Source: an uncultured Woeseiaceae bacterium (GTDB taxonomy: Bacteria > Pseudomonadota > Gammaproteobacteria > Steroidobacterales > Woeseiaceae). Taken from it: a DNA stretch of 64,000 nucleotides. The translations under genes and the position numbers were made by a program. Positions 9,585 to 17,873 of this stretch are shown here, in pieces. Within the stretch, counting starts at the first letter, position 1; every line of letters starts with the position of its first letter. The stretch covers positions 124,001 through 188,000 of the forward strand of contig CALZMQ010000019.1 of NCBI GenBank assembly GCA_945788625.1, in the 5' to 3' direction. The notes beneath the pieces are model-generated. The model made no database searches. It worked only from the letters and a program-made list of their open reading frames with translations, and was not told the origin of the DNA.

Positions 9585-9871
9585 GCTGACGTCTCTTTGC
9601 TTTCGCCGGGCTCGCTATCGTCCTCTTCGTCATGCAGTGGCGAATAGTTATCGTCCTCACGCGGCGTCAACAGCTCATGCGGATTGATCCCGAGGTTTTT
9701 TTCGACATTGAGCTCTTCTTCCAGCTGGCGTTTCATCACGCGCGTCATGCGGCGCGCCTGCCCGAGCCAGCTGCCGATCTGGGTGGCAACGCGCGGCAAC
9801 CTCTCGGGCCCCAGTACCAGGAGCCCGATCAGGCAAAGGAGCAGGAATTCCGAACCGCCGATACCGGACAT
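9581..9871 (-). CDS. tatB: Twin-arginine translocase subunit TatB
   Basis: The 96-residue protein starts MSGIGGSEFLLLCLIGLLVLGPERLP, a single N-terminal helix followed by the G-P-E-R/K-L-P hinge that marks TatB rather than TatA. An amphipathic helix (GSWLGQARRMTRVMKRQLEEEL) and an acidic tail follow. TatB forms the substrate-receptor complex with TatC, which it overlaps by 4 bases. It lies 12 bases after tatA. Confidence 0.95.
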   Translation of the reverse strand: MSGIGGSEFLLLCLIGLLVLGPERLPRVATQIGSWLGQARRMTRVMKRQLEEELNVEKNLGINPHELLTPREDDNYSPLHDEEDDSEPGESKETSA

Positions 9872-9883
9872 GGTTGGTGGCGC

Positions 9884-10117
9884 TTAAGCGTCGTTTTCTT
9901 TGCGCGCTTCTTCGGCCGGCGTGTTGTCGAAGTCGGCGTCCTCGGAAGACTCGCTGATCTGCTCGTTCGTTTTGTCCGCCTCATTCACGGCCGAACGAAA
10001 ACCCTTGACGGCACTGCCCAGATCCGACCCGAGCGTGCGCAGACGTTTGGTGCCGAAAATCGCCAGAACGATGGCGAGCACTATCAATAACTGTACGGGT
10101 CCGATGTTGGAAAACAT
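9884..10117 (-). CDS. tatA: Twin-arginine translocase subunit TatA
   Basis: The 77-residue protein has an N-terminal helix ([18 protein letters not shown]), then [19 protein letters not shown], the TatA amphipathic helix with the usual FGTKRL hinge, and an acidic, poorly ordered tail. TatA oligomerises to form the pore. It is first of a tatABC operon. A hairpin repeat sits between it and dtd upstream. Confidence 0.95.
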   Translation of the reverse strand: MFSNIGPVQLLIVLAIVLAIFGTKRLRTLGSDLGSAVKGFRSAVNEADKTNEQISESSEDADFDNTPAEEARKENDA

Positions 10118-10250
10118 CCCTTATCTCCTGGGGCCCTGCCCCGTGTTGAATCGCAATACCTGGCGCCGGCCGCAGCCGGGCGCGAATTATGTTCATGATA
10201 CCCCCGCGCGTGCAACAAAACCGTACCGGCGTCACAGCCGAATTAGTTGA

Positions 10251-10304
10251 AAATGGGGGACATTCTGCTTTTTCGACCATGCGAAAAGCAGAATGTCCCC
10301 ATTT
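10251..10304. repeat. Long near-perfect inverted repeat upstream of tatA
   Basis: Arms 10251-10275 and 10282-10304 pair almost perfectly, with only run-length differences in a G tract and a T tract and a 6-base loop. The arm core reads GGGGACATTCTGCTTTT. Such ATGGGGACA palindromes resemble REP-like targets linked to RAYT (Y1) transposases in gammaproteobacteria, but no transposase is nearby. It would form a strong hairpin in transcripts running from dtd into tatA. Confidence 0.7.
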
Positions 10305-10318
10305 AGCAATGTCCGCAT

Positions 10319-10756
10319 TCAGGACTCGAGCCAGAAGGTCACCGGGCCGTCGTTGACGAGGCTCACCTGCATATGCGCGCCGAATTCGCCGGTCTCGACG
10401 GTTTGCAGCCGTTCGCGGCAGATTTTGACGAGTTGGTGGAAAAAATCAGCCCCTTTTTCGGGCTGGGCGGCCCTCGTGAAGCTCGCGCGGGTGCCCTTCC
10501 TGGTATCGGCCGCCAGCGTGAACTGCGGCACCAGCAGCAGGCCGCCGGCCTCGTCGCAGACGCTGTGGTTCATGCGCCCGTCGCCGTCGGGGAAGACCCG
10601 GTATGTCAGGATGCGCTCGGCCAGCCGCGCGATGTCCCGTTCGGTGTCGTCGCGGTGCACGGCGACCAGCACCAGCAGGCCCCGGCCGATTTCGCCCACG
10701 ATTTCGCCGTCAACACTGACGTTCGCGGAGCTGACGCGCTGTAGCAATCCGATCAT
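10319..10756 (-). CDS. dtd: D-aminoacyl-tRNA deacylase
   Basis: The 145-residue protein frees tRNA from wrongly attached D-amino acids and glycine. It begins MIGLLQRVSSANVSVDGEIVGEIG, carries LLVPQFTLAADTRKGTRASF (family SQFTL motif, here PQFTL) and ends GAHMQVSLVNDGPVTFWLES, matching the GxxMxVxxxNDGPVT motif of DTD. The Ser of SQFTL is replaced by Pro, a common variation. Length is typical. Confidence 0.96.
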   Translation of the reverse strand: MIGLLQRVSSANVSVDGEIVGEIGRGLLVLVAVHRDDTERDIARLAERILTYRVFPDGDGRMNHSVCDEAGGLLLVPQFTLAADTRKGTRASFTRAAQPEKGADFFHQLVKICRERLQTVETGEFGAHMQVSLVNDGPVTFWLES

Positions 10757-11134
10757 TTCTGGCTCGCTTCCCGGGATTCTCGCAGGTAGGGGTCTTTGTC
10801 GATGCTTCGGGGAGAATAATAAGCCACATCGTCATACCAGCAATGGAAGACTGCACGAACCGGCCGGTGGGAATTCCGCCCGGAACAATGCCCGAAACAC
10901 CGGCCACGGAAGGCAGGAACGGGTGCTGTCCCGTCGGCCGGACCAGGGAAGGTGAGGTCCCGGTCGCAAGATCGGGGCCTTTCCCCATCATAGTGGGTGA
11001 TAGAGATAAAAAAATTAGCCAAGCGGACCGTATAGTGGGAAATTAAAACCAACCCATTTCCCCACCACTGGCCTGTTGGCAAGCGGACAGTCGGGCAATA
11101 GACTAGCGGCAGCCAATCCAGCATCGGATCGATA
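10757..11134. other. 378-base divergent intergenic region between dtd and the TRAP binding-protein gene
   Basis: No convincing coding frame was found on either strand. The stretch 10855-10980 is GC-rich with several short inverted segments, followed by an A-tract at 11008-11014. A TATAGT hexamer at 11031-11036 is a possible -10 box for the plus-strand gene, but no good -35 partner is visible. Two promoters facing outward would be expected here. Confidence 0.4.
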
Positions 11135-12229
11135 ATGAAACGACGACAATTTGTGGGCGGCCTCGCCGCCGCCGCCGGCGTTGCCGCGTGTGCGAAACAG
11201 GAAAACGACTGCAGCGCCGATGGCGCCACCGCCCAGCAGACTTATCAGTGGTCCTGCGTCACTTCCTGGCCGCCGCGCTTTCCGGGACTCGGCATGGCGC
11301 CCGAGAACCTCGCGACGCGCGTCGAGGCGGCATCGTCCGGACGTCTCAGGATCAAGGTCTACGGCGCGGGAGAGCTGGTGCCGGCGTTCGAGGTATTCGA
11401 CGCCGTCAGCCGTGGCACCGTCGAGATGGGCCACGACGCGTCGTACTACCACAAGGGCAAGGTGGACGCGGCGCAGTTTTTCACGGCTATCCCGTTCGGC
11501 ATGACCAACCTGGAACTCAATGCCTGGTTGTATTACGGCGGCGGGATGGACCTGTGGCGTGAGCTCTACGTGCCGTTCGACCTGGTTCCTATCGCAACCG
11601 GCAATACCGGCGTGCAGATGGGTGGCTGGTTCAACAAGGAAATCAACTCCGTCGACGATCTCAAGGGGCTCAAAATGCGCATTCCCGGGCTTGGCGGCGA
11701 AGTGTTGCGTCGCGCGGGCGGCACGCCGGTAACGCTGCCCGGTTCGGAGATCTTCACGGCGCTCCAGACCGGGGCAATCGACGCGACGGAGTGGGTCGGG
11801 CCCTACAACGATACCTCCTTCGGATTGCACAAGGCCGCGCGCTATTACTACTACCCCGGCTGGCAGGAGCCGGGGCCCGGACTCGAGACGATCGTCAACA
11901 AGGACGCTTGGAATTCCCTGCCGCCGGATTTGCAGGAAATCGTCAGTACCACCTGCCAGGCGCTGACGACAGACGTTGCCGCCGAATACACTCACGGCAA
12001 TGCGATGTCCTTGCAGCAGTTGCAGGAAGACCCGAACGTGGAAATCCGGCCGTTTCCGCCGGAAGTGCTGGTCCTGTTGCGCTCCATCACGCAGGAGGTT
12101 GTCGATGAACTGATGGCCGACGACCCTGCGTCGAGGAAGATCGGCAGAGCCTACTTCGACTACCTGGATAAAGTTTCCGCGAACTCCCGCATCTCCGAGC
12201 TGGCGTATTTCCAAACACGTGAGTTCTGA
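11135..12229 (+). CDS. TRAP transporter substrate-binding protein, TakP/DctP-like
   Basis: The 364-residue periplasmic protein starts MKRRQFVGGLAAAAGVAACAK: an RR motif and a lipobox-like AAC, so Tat export and possibly lipid anchoring. ATEWVGPYNDTSFGLHKAA and YYYYPGWQEPGPGLE resemble TakP-type proteins that bind 2-oxo acids with a metal ion; LKGLKMRIPGLGGEVLRRAGG is the usual ligand-loop region. Substrate is therefore inferred as a 2-oxo or hydroxy acid. Its permease partners are probably dctQ and dctM at 19.4-21.3 kb. The stop overlaps the next gene by 11 bases, which suggests coupling. Confidence 0.88.
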   Translation: MKRRQFVGGLAAAAGVAACAKQENDCSADGATAQQTYQWSCVTSWPPRFPGLGMAPENLATRVEAASSGRLRIKVYGAGELVPAFEVFDAVSRGTVEMGHDASYYHKGKVDAAQFFTAIPFGMTNLELNAWLYYGGGMDLWRELYVPFDLVPIATGNTGVQMGGWFNKEINSVDDLKGLKMRIPGLGGEVLRRAGGTPVTLPGSEIFTALQTGAIDATEWVGPYNDTSFGLHKAARYYYYPGWQEPGPGLETIVNKDAWNSLPPDLQEIVSTTCQALTTDVAAEYTHGNAMSLQQLQEDPNVEIRPFPPEVLVLLRSITQEVVDELMADDPASRKIGRAYFDYLDKVSANSRISELAYFQTREF

Positions 12230-13508
12230 TACGGATTGCGAAATAGCAATCATCGGTGCCGGCATTGCGGGCATCGCAACGGCCTACTACCTGGGCGTCG
12301 AGCAACGGAAAAAATCGGTCCTGTTGATCGACTACCGGCCGCCGATGAGCTACACCAGCGCACAATCGGGCGATAACTACCGCAACTGGTGGCCACACCC
12401 GACGATGACTGCGTTTACGAACGACAGCATCGACCTGATGGAGCGCCTTTCCCGCGACACGCAAAACGTCTTCAACATGACGCGGCGTGGCTACCGGTTG
12501 GCAACGCGGCGATCGAACGTTGACAAGGTGTTCACTAACCTGCAGGTGGGAACGGACGTCGACGTGGTGTCCGGTCGCGAACGAATCCGACAAGTGTATC
12601 CGGATCTGTGCGACGACATCCGGAACGTCATTCACATTAAGCGAGGCGGCGACATCAGCGGGCAACAACTCGGCGCATTGATGCTCGAGCGATTCCGCGA
12701 CGCGGGCGGCAAGCGACTGCAGGGCGAAGCAACGGGGGTTTCCAGGAATGGCGGCTTTCGCATAGAGCTGCAAACCGCCACAGGAACTGAATCCGTCCGT
12801 GCCGAGACCATAGTCAATGCGGCCGGCCCGTTTGCGAAGAACATCGCCGCCATGCTCGACGTCGAATTACCAGTCAGGAACGTTTACCAGCAGAAAGTCG
12901 CGTTCGACGATCGGCGCGGCGCTGTCGCTCGCGACATGCCCTTCACGATCGACCTCGACGAAACGACGCTCGCATGGAGCGACGAAGAGCGCGAGATGCT
13001 GGAAAGCGACGAAGAGCTGTCGTGGCTGGTGGGCGCGATGCCGGGAGGTACGCATTGTCGCCCGGACGGCGGCGAGAACGGTACCTGGGTCAAGCTGGGG
13101 TGGGCATACAACGACCGAGTAAGCGACGCGCAGCGCGATCTTGCCAATGAGCCCGCTATCGACCCTCAGTTTCCGGAAATCGTCATCCGCGGTGCGGCGG
13201 CGATGCTGCCCGCCTTGCAGCAGTACGTGGATTCACCGCCGACGCGTTTCAGCCATTACGGCGGCTACTACACGATGACGGAAGAGAACTGGCCGCTGAT
13301 AGGGCCCGCCGGACCCGATGGCAGCTATGTCGTGGCGGCCCTGTCGGGGTTCGGCAGCATGACGGCGTGCGCCGCGGGAAGGCTGTGCGCTGCTCACATA
13401 TGCGGCGGCGAGCTGCCGTCCTACGCAGAGGACCTCAGCATCGCCCGTTACGACGATACGGCGTTGATGCGCGACCTGCTCGGCTCGGCAGACAGGGGCC
13501 TGCTGTAA
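12219..13508 (+). CDS. FAD-dependent oxidoreductase of the DAO family
   Basis: The 429-residue product has a dinucleotide-binding motif GAGIAG at residues 13-18 and a DAO-type C-terminal end (PLIGPAGPDGSYVVAALSGFGSMTACAAGRL). The family oxidises amino acids or secondary amines, such as glycine, sarcosine or D-amino acids, using FAD. Substrate is unknown. It begins inside the TRAP binding-protein gene, so the carrier may bring in its substrate or its product may be a related 2-oxo acid. No export signal is visible. A hairpin terminator follows at once. Confidence 0.85.
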   Translation: MSSDTDCEIAIIGAGIAGIATAYYLGVEQRKKSVLLIDYRPPMSYTSAQSGDNYRNWWPHPTMTAFTNDSIDLMERLSRDTQNVFNMTRRGYRLATRRSNVDKVFTNLQVGTDVDVVSGRERIRQVYPDLCDDIRNVIHIKRGGDISGQQLGALMLERFRDAGGKRLQGEATGVSRNGGFRIELQTATGTESVRAETIVNAAGPFAKNIAAMLDVELPVRNVYQQKVAFDDRRGAVARDMPFTIDLDETTLAWSDEEREMLESDEELSWLVGAMPGGTHCRPDGGENGTWVKLGWAYNDRVSDAQRDLANEPAIDPQFPEIVIRGAAAMLPALQQYVDSPPTRFSHYGGYYTMTEENWPLIGPAGPDGSYVVAALSGFGSMTACAAGRLCAAHICGGELPSYAEDLSIARYDDTALMRDLLGSADRGLL

Positions 13509-13510
13509 GT

Positions 13511-13545
13511 AAAAAGGCCGGTTGCAAAGCAACCGGCCCTTTGTT
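13511..13545. terminator. Bidirectional rho-independent terminator
   Basis: A perfect 10-bp stem GGCCGGTTGC (13516-13525) and GCAACCGGCC (13529-13538) has a 3-base loop. On the minus strand the stem is followed by five T, a good terminator for the TonB receptor transcript. On the plus strand CTTTGTTCC follows, a weaker site for the oxidoreductase gene that ends at 13508. Confidence 0.85.
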
Positions 13546-13568
13546 CCTTCATATCAGCTTGGCGACGT

Positions 13569-13632
13569 ATCGCGCCAGGACGTCGCTCCTACATGGCTCG
13601 TTTGGCACGCAGGAGCGGTTTCCAGCCGCGAT
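13569..13632. repeat. Pair of REP-like hairpins in inverted orientation
   Basis: Copy 13609-13632 on the plus strand starts GCAGGAGCGG and shares the core with the 4967 and 41993 copies. A second unit at 13569-13592 reads on the minus strand GTAGGAGCGACGTCC then TGGCGCGAT. The two face each other over 16 bases, like the paired units of BIMEs. The pair ends 3 bases before the stop of the TonB receptor gene. Confidence 0.6.
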
Positions 13633-13635
13633 CGC

Positions 13636-16110
13636 CTACCAGTTGTAAATGCCCCGCAGGTACCACGAACCACCTTCGTAATTCGCCGCGGTCCGGCGCG
13701 GGTACTGCAGTCCAACACTGATGCGGTTCGCGAACTCGGCCGCATCTACGGCAGAAGGTGCACCGGCCGGAGGATCGGTAAAGATCGTATCGATGAACTC
13801 GTCGAAGATGTTGACGCCACCCAACGCGAGGCGGAAGTTGTCGTTGACCTCGTAACCGACTTCGAGATCGACATAGACGGTCGAACCGATCTCCAACGAC
13901 TTGTTCACGCAGCAGTACTCGTCGGGTCCGTCCTCGTCGAAGATGTCGCCGGCAATCGTGCCGCGCTCATCGTAATGCTCACCATAGTAGTTGAGCCGCA
14001 CCAGCGCGTTCACCCGCTCACCGAAGAACGTGTTCGCCGTAAGTACGAAACGGTTGTTGGGATAGTTGTTCTCAATGTCCTCGATCAGGCTGCCGCTCAC
14101 CGGGTTGACGCCATTGATCTGCTTCTGCCCCGCAACTTCAATCTTGTTGTAGCCGTAAGCCAGCGTTACGTCCGTATTCGCGGTGTCGCCCCAGTCGAAA
14201 CCACCGGTCACAACGACGTCGAGACCACTGTGTTCCACGTCCAGCGCATTGGTATAGAACGAGATGGTGTTGGTGGTGCCGGGAACGGCGATATCGCCGG
14301 TCCTGTAGATGCGGTCATCCACCTCGATCCGGTAGAGGTCGGCTGTCACGTTCCACGCATCGCCAATATCCGCCGTGAAGCCGAGGCTGTAGTTCAGCGA
14401 CTTCTCTTCTTTAAGAGACGTGCCGCCGACGCTGGCAACGCGAGGATCGGTTGACGGTACCAGGCCTTCCTCACTGAAGCGATAGCGGCCGGCGACCTTG
14501 CCGTTGATCGTGTCGCCGAAGTCCGAGAAGTTCTCGTAACGGATGGCATATTGCATCAGTGCCGCATCGCTGACGTCGTGTTCGATGTCGGTGTAAAAGG
14601 CAATGTTATCCCGCTTGAATTCGCCCGAATCCTGCGGCGTAATGCCTTTGAAACCACTGGAGCCCGATCCGAGGTAGGAGCTCGGCTCACCCTGGATGGC
14701 CGTATAGGACTCCTCGCGGGCTTCGGCGCCGAACGCGAAGTTGACGGAATCGCTCATGGGCAGCGAGAAATCGGCGTTGAGATTGGTTTCTTCCTGGATG
14801 TAACCGCCAACGTCGAAGTCCATCTGTGGCAGCTGGACGCCGTTGCCGGGGCCGAGCGACGGGTTGGCCGTGTTGTTCAGGAAATAGTCCAGCTCGTTCT
14901 TGCCGAAACCGAAGCTGACGTCATAGTTCATGCCGCTATCCCATTCGCCGCTCATGCCCATTACCAGGCTGGCGTCGGTCTGCTCGCCGTCGAGGTAGGG
15001 AGTAAAGCCGGCCGGCAATCCGCCGAAGCCCTGCTGACGTAGACTCAAAGTGTTCGGATCGCCGTCGACATCCGGGTCATCCGGGGTCTGGTCACAAACA
15101 GGACAGCCGTCGCCGAAAGCCCGTTGCGACGAAAAGGTCGAGTGATCGGGCGGGCGGTAGAAGAAGCGGTACCGGCCATCTGTCTGGGCGACGCCCAGGC
15201 GCGCATACAGCTGCGCAGAGCTGCTGATGTCGAAGCCGGAGTTCATGAAGAATCGGGTACCCGATGTCTCGGGTCGACCCCAGGATTGCAGTAAGGGCGC
15301 ATCGCCGAACGGAGCGTCGGCTCCGATTACGTTCGGGTCCACGCCGTCCGCGATCAGGCTATCGAAATTACTCGTACGCTGGATGCCGCGTGACAACGCG
15401 TCATTGTCGACAACCTCGAGGCTGACATTGACGAAACCGGAATCGCCGGCAGCGAAACCCGCATTGGCTGCGAACTTGGTGCTTTGCTCACCGTCAAAGT
15501 GCTCGCCGTACTGCACCTGGACCTGGCCGCCTTCTGCCGCATCCTTGAGTACGAAGTTGATGACGCCCGCGATGGCGTCGGAACCGTACTGGGATGCCGC
15601 GCCGTCTCGCAGCACCTCGACATTCTTCACGGCAATACCCGGAATCATGCCGATGTCCACGCCGTGCGCGCCGTTACCGGCTGCCGGTGCGAAGAACTGC
15701 ACGAGCGCGGAACGATGACGGCGTTTGCCGTTGATCAGCACCAGCGACTGGTCGGGCGACGTGCCGCGCAGCGACGTCGGGCGCACAAATGCGCTGCCGT
15801 CACCGGTTGCAGGGGTCGCCGTGTATGACGGCACCAGTGCTTTCAGGTTGTCGGTAAGGTCGGCGGTGCTGCCCATCGCATTGAAATCGTCACCGCTGAT
15901 AACGTCGATCGGCACCGTCGAGTCGGACGCGGACCTTGGCTTGGTACTGCGCGAGCCGAGCGTCACGATTTCCTCGCTGCGCGAGCCGAGCGTCACGATT
16001 TCCTCGATAAGGTCATCGGAACCCTCCTGCGCCATGGCCGACTGGAACGACAGCCCGCCGGTCGCAAGCACGGTCGCCAGCAAGCCGAACGAAACAGAAT
16101 TTCTCTTCAT
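13636..16110 (-). CDS. TonB-dependent outer-membrane receptor
   Basis: The 824-residue product has a signal peptide (LATVLATGGLSFQSAMA), a plug domain (PIDVISGDDFNAMGSTADLTDNL, then VEVLRDGAASQYGSDAIAGVINF) and a 22-strand-type barrel ending in ...GSWYLRGIYNW with a terminal aromatic residue. TonB receptors import large or scarce ligands across the outer membrane; the ligand is unknown here. The segment EEIVTLGSRS, at the TonB-box position, is present twice in tandem. A divergent RpiR-type regulator lies upstream and may control it, hinting at a sugar or sugar-derived ligand. Confidence 0.93.
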   Translation of the reverse strand: MKRNSVSFGLLATVLATGGLSFQSAMAQEGSDDLIEEIVTLGSRSEEIVTLGSRSTKPRSASDSTVPIDVISGDDFNAMGSTADLTDNLKALVPSYTATPATGDGSAFVRPTSLRGTSPDQSLVLINGKRRHRSALVQFFAPAAGNGAHGVDIGMIPGIAVKNVEVLRDGAASQYGSDAIAGVINFVLKDAAEGGQVQVQYGEHFDGEQSTKFAANAGFAAGDSGFVNVSLEVVDNDALSRGIQRTSNFDSLIADGVDPNVIGADAPFGDAPLLQSWGRPETSGTRFFMNSGFDISSSAQLYARLGVAQTDGRYRFFYRPPDHSTFSSQRAFGDGCPVCDQTPDDPDVDGDPNTLSLRQQGFGGLPAGFTPYLDGEQTDASLVMGMSGEWDSGMNYDVSFGFGKNELDYFLNNTANPSLGPGNGVQLPQMDFDVGGYIQEETNLNADFSLPMSDSVNFAFGAEAREESYTAIQGEPSSYLGSGSSGFKGITPQDSGEFKRDNIAFYTDIEHDVSDAALMQYAIRYENFSDFGDTINGKVAGRYRFSEEGLVPSTDPRVASVGGTSLKEEKSLNYSLGFTADIGDAWNVTADLYRIEVDDRIYRTGDIAVPGTTNTISFYTNALDVEHSGLDVVVTGGFDWGDTANTDVTLAYGYNKIEVAGQKQINGVNPVSGSLIEDIENNYPNNRFVLTANTFFGERVNALVRLNYYGEHYDERGTIAGDIFDEDGPDEYCCVNKSLEIGSTVYVDLEVGYEVNDNFRLALGGVNIFDEFIDTIFTDPPAGAPSAVDAAEFANRISVGLQYPRRTAANYEGGSWYLRGIYNW
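15947..16006 (-). repeat. Perfect 2 x 30-bp tandem repeat in the TonB receptor gene
   Basis: Two identical 30-bp units, 15947-15976 and 15977-16006, each encode EEIVTLGSRS. They lie just after the signal peptide, at the place of the TonB box, and keep the frame. Confidence 0.95.
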
Positions 16111-16140
16111 CTGGAATTTCCCCCTGTCTTAAGATCGCTA

Positions 16141-16156
16141 TGTCAGTGATCTGACA
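16141..16156. promoter_or_regulatory. Candidate operator between TonB receptor and RpiR genes
   Basis: The inverted repeat TGTCAG-TGAT-CTGACA is perfect in its 6-bp arms and lies 31 bases before the receptor start. A minus-strand TATAAG hexamer (16175-16180) nearby could be a -10 box, which would put the repeat near the start of the receptor transcript. Confidence 0.4.
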
Positions 16157-16234
16157 CAAACACTTTGGTTTTGTCTTATATCTTCCGGAAATTACGTTAG
16201 CCGATCCCCCCTGTTAATGCAACGGATGAGTCAG

Positions 16235-16262
16235 TATAGTGAAACGATGATTCATTCGTCTC
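16235..16262 (+). promoter_or_regulatory. Candidate promoter and autoregulatory operator of the RpiR gene
   Basis: A TATAGT hexamer at 16235-16240 is followed directly by the inverted repeat GAAACGA-TGATTCAT-TCGTCTC (16241-16262, one mismatch between arms). This would cover the transcription start and fits autoregulation by the RpiR protein. No strong -35 is seen. Confidence 0.35.
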
Positions 16263-16272
16263 ATTGACCGCT

Positions 16273-17139
16273 GTGAGCGCACGATATCCAGACACGATAC
16301 GCCTGCTCGTCGACTCGTTTGCCACGCTGACGCCCGAGTTGCAAAAGGCCGCCCGATACATGGTCGAGAACCCCGAAGAAGTCGGGCTGAATTCCATGCG
16401 CGCGGTCGCGAGAAAAGCGGGCGTCAAGCCGGCCACGGTCAGCCGCCTCAGCAAGAGCCTCGGTTTCGATGAGTACGACAGCCTGCGCGAGCCGTTCCGG
16501 CAGAGGCTGCGCAAGAACGAACCCGAATTCGCATCGCGCCTGCAGGCCGTGCAACGCCGGGTTATCGACGACGGTGCAGGCCTGTTCGACGAGCTGCGGC
16601 AACAGGAAGTCGACAACGTACGACGCACGCTCACCGAAACGAACTACCGCATCCTGGTCGACGCCGCAGAAACGATGCACGGCAGCCGGCGGGTGTACGT
16701 GCTGGGCTTGCGCGGCGCGTACGCCCCGGCGTTTTTGTTTCACTACGCGTACCAGATGTTCCAGGACAACAGCCACCTGCTCGATACGCGGGCAGGGATA
16801 TTCGCAGATCAACTCAGGGGCATCGGCGAACAGGACAGCCTGCTGGTCGTGTCCTTTCCTCCCTACACGCAGCTCGCTATCGATGCGGTGGACTATGCCG
16901 CCGACGCAGGCGCGAGCATCGTCGCCGTCACCGACAGCATTGTTTCTCCGGCGGCAAACGCCGCGGCGCATACGATCATTACGCAAAACCGGTCCGCTTC
17001 GTTTTACCACTCTTTTACAGGCGCGCTGGCGATCACCCAGGCGCTCATTGCCTTGCTCGTTGCAAAGGCCGGCGGGGATGCCGTCAAGATCGTCGAGGAA
17101 GCCGAGAAACAGCTGTCACGCATCAGCGCTTACTGGTAG
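16273..17139 (+). CDS. MurR/RpiR family transcriptional regulator
   Basis: The protein of about 288 residues has an N-terminal RpiR helix-turn-helix (LTPELQKAARYMVENPEEVG, then AVARKAGVKPATVSRLSKSLGF) and a C-terminal SIS domain (RRVYVLGLRGAYAPAFLFHYAY to SIVAVTDSIVSPAANAA) that usually senses phosphosugars. It is divergent from the TonB receptor and probably controls it. The GTG at 16273 is chosen; a TTG at 16264 is also in frame. No Shine-Dalgarno sequence precedes either, so the message may have a very short leader. The stop codon is part of an REP-like GTAGGAGCGG. Confidence 0.88.
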   Translation: MSARYPDTIRLLVDSFATLTPELQKAARYMVENPEEVGLNSMRAVARKAGVKPATVSRLSKSLGFDEYDSLREPFRQRLRKNEPEFASRLQAVQRRVIDDGAGLFDELRQQEVDNVRRTLTETNYRILVDAAETMHGSRRVYVLGLRGAYAPAFLFHYAYQMFQDNSHLLDTRAGIFADQLRGIGEQDSLLVVSFPPYTQLAIDAVDYAADAGASIVAVTDSIVSPAANAAAHTIITQNRSASFYHSFTGALAITQALIALLVAKAGGDAVKIVEEAEKQLSRISAYW

Positions 17140-17154
17140 GAGCGGCTGGCTGCA
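17136..17154 (+). repeat. Partial REP-like sequence at the end of the RpiR gene
   Basis: GTAGGAGCGGCTGGCTGC matches the first ten bases and part of the hairpin of the REP-like family and then diverges. The TAG stop of the RpiR gene (17137-17139) lies inside it. Confidence 0.5.
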
Positions 17155-17174
17155 ACAGGTCCTCGGCCGACAAC

Positions 17175-17831
17175 TTATGTATCGGGTGGCGTCCACCCCA
17201 GACCCAGGCTTGGATGGGATGAGTCCCTCATTTTCTGAAGGAGCTTCCGAGACTGGTATTTCACAAACGTCTTGAACCAGCCGGCCTGCGAGCTTTTTAA
17301 CAGGACAACCGCGAGATCGACTCCAGCTTGTAAATGGCCCATTCTCACCGCCTTTTCCAGGCAACGTTGGGCGGCCTCGAGATCCTTTTCAGTCCCGACA
17401 CCTTGCATATGAACCAGTCCGAGCCCATACCAGCCGCCCATGACATCGGTTTCGGTCAAAACATGCAGATGATAGAGGGCCAGTGAATGATCAGGATCAA
17501 GCTCAGGGTCTTGTAGGTATATCCGGGCAAGGCCCATGTGGGACCTGACATCATTAATGATCTCAACGGAGCGTTTGTACCACTCGACTGCCGCGGCCAA
17601 ATCGACTTCGATGCCACCGCCACCGAACTCGTACTTGTCCCCAAGTTCAGCAAACGCAGGGGAGAATCCTTCGCTGGCGAGTCTCTTGAGTTGAAATACC
17701 GCTCCGGCAACATCACCAGCATCAAAGAGATCTGCAGCTTCGTACCATCGCTTCTTGTATTTTTCCCAGTTCTCCGTTGGAACGATGATCGGGCCGTTGT
17801 CATTCGAATTATCGTCCATTCGCGTTACCAT
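17175..17831 (-). CDS. Sel1-like repeat protein
   Basis: This is a 218-residue soluble protein with helical repeats of the Sel1 (TPR-like) type, for example GDKYEFGGGGIEVDLAAAVEWYKRSVE and GLGLVHMQGVGTEKDLEAAQRCLEKAV. Such repeats bind other proteins; no specific role can be given. The ATG at 17831 is chosen because AAGGG lies about 8 bases before it; frames extend to 17873. No signal peptide is visible. Codon use is more AT-rich than in neighbouring housekeeping genes, in line with an accessory stretch. Confidence 0.75.
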   Translation of the reverse strand: MVTRMDDNSNDNGPIIVPTENWEKYKKRWYEAADLFDAGDVAGAVFQLKRLASEGFSPAFAELGDKYEFGGGGIEVDLAAAVEWYKRSVEIINDVRSHMGLARIYLQDPELDPDHSLALYHLHVLTETDVMGGWYGLGLVHMQGVGTEKDLEAAQRCLEKAVRMGHLQAGVDLAVVLLKSSQAGWFKTFVKYQSRKLLQKMRDSSHPSLGLGWTPPDT

Positions 17832-17873
17832 CAATTGACCCTTTCGTCTTACCTCAGTTTGTTCGAACGGCAA

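Noticed and set aside
10855-10985. Riboswitch-like GC-rich folds, with GCCGGTGGGAAT resembling part of a cobalamin leader
   Set aside because: The conserved B12 box and the rest of the core are missing, and the downstream gene is not a cobalamin gene.
10843-11046. Possible small gene on the plus strand between dtd and the TRAP binding protein
   Set aside because: No ribosome binding site, no recognisable domain and a composition like random GC-rich DNA.
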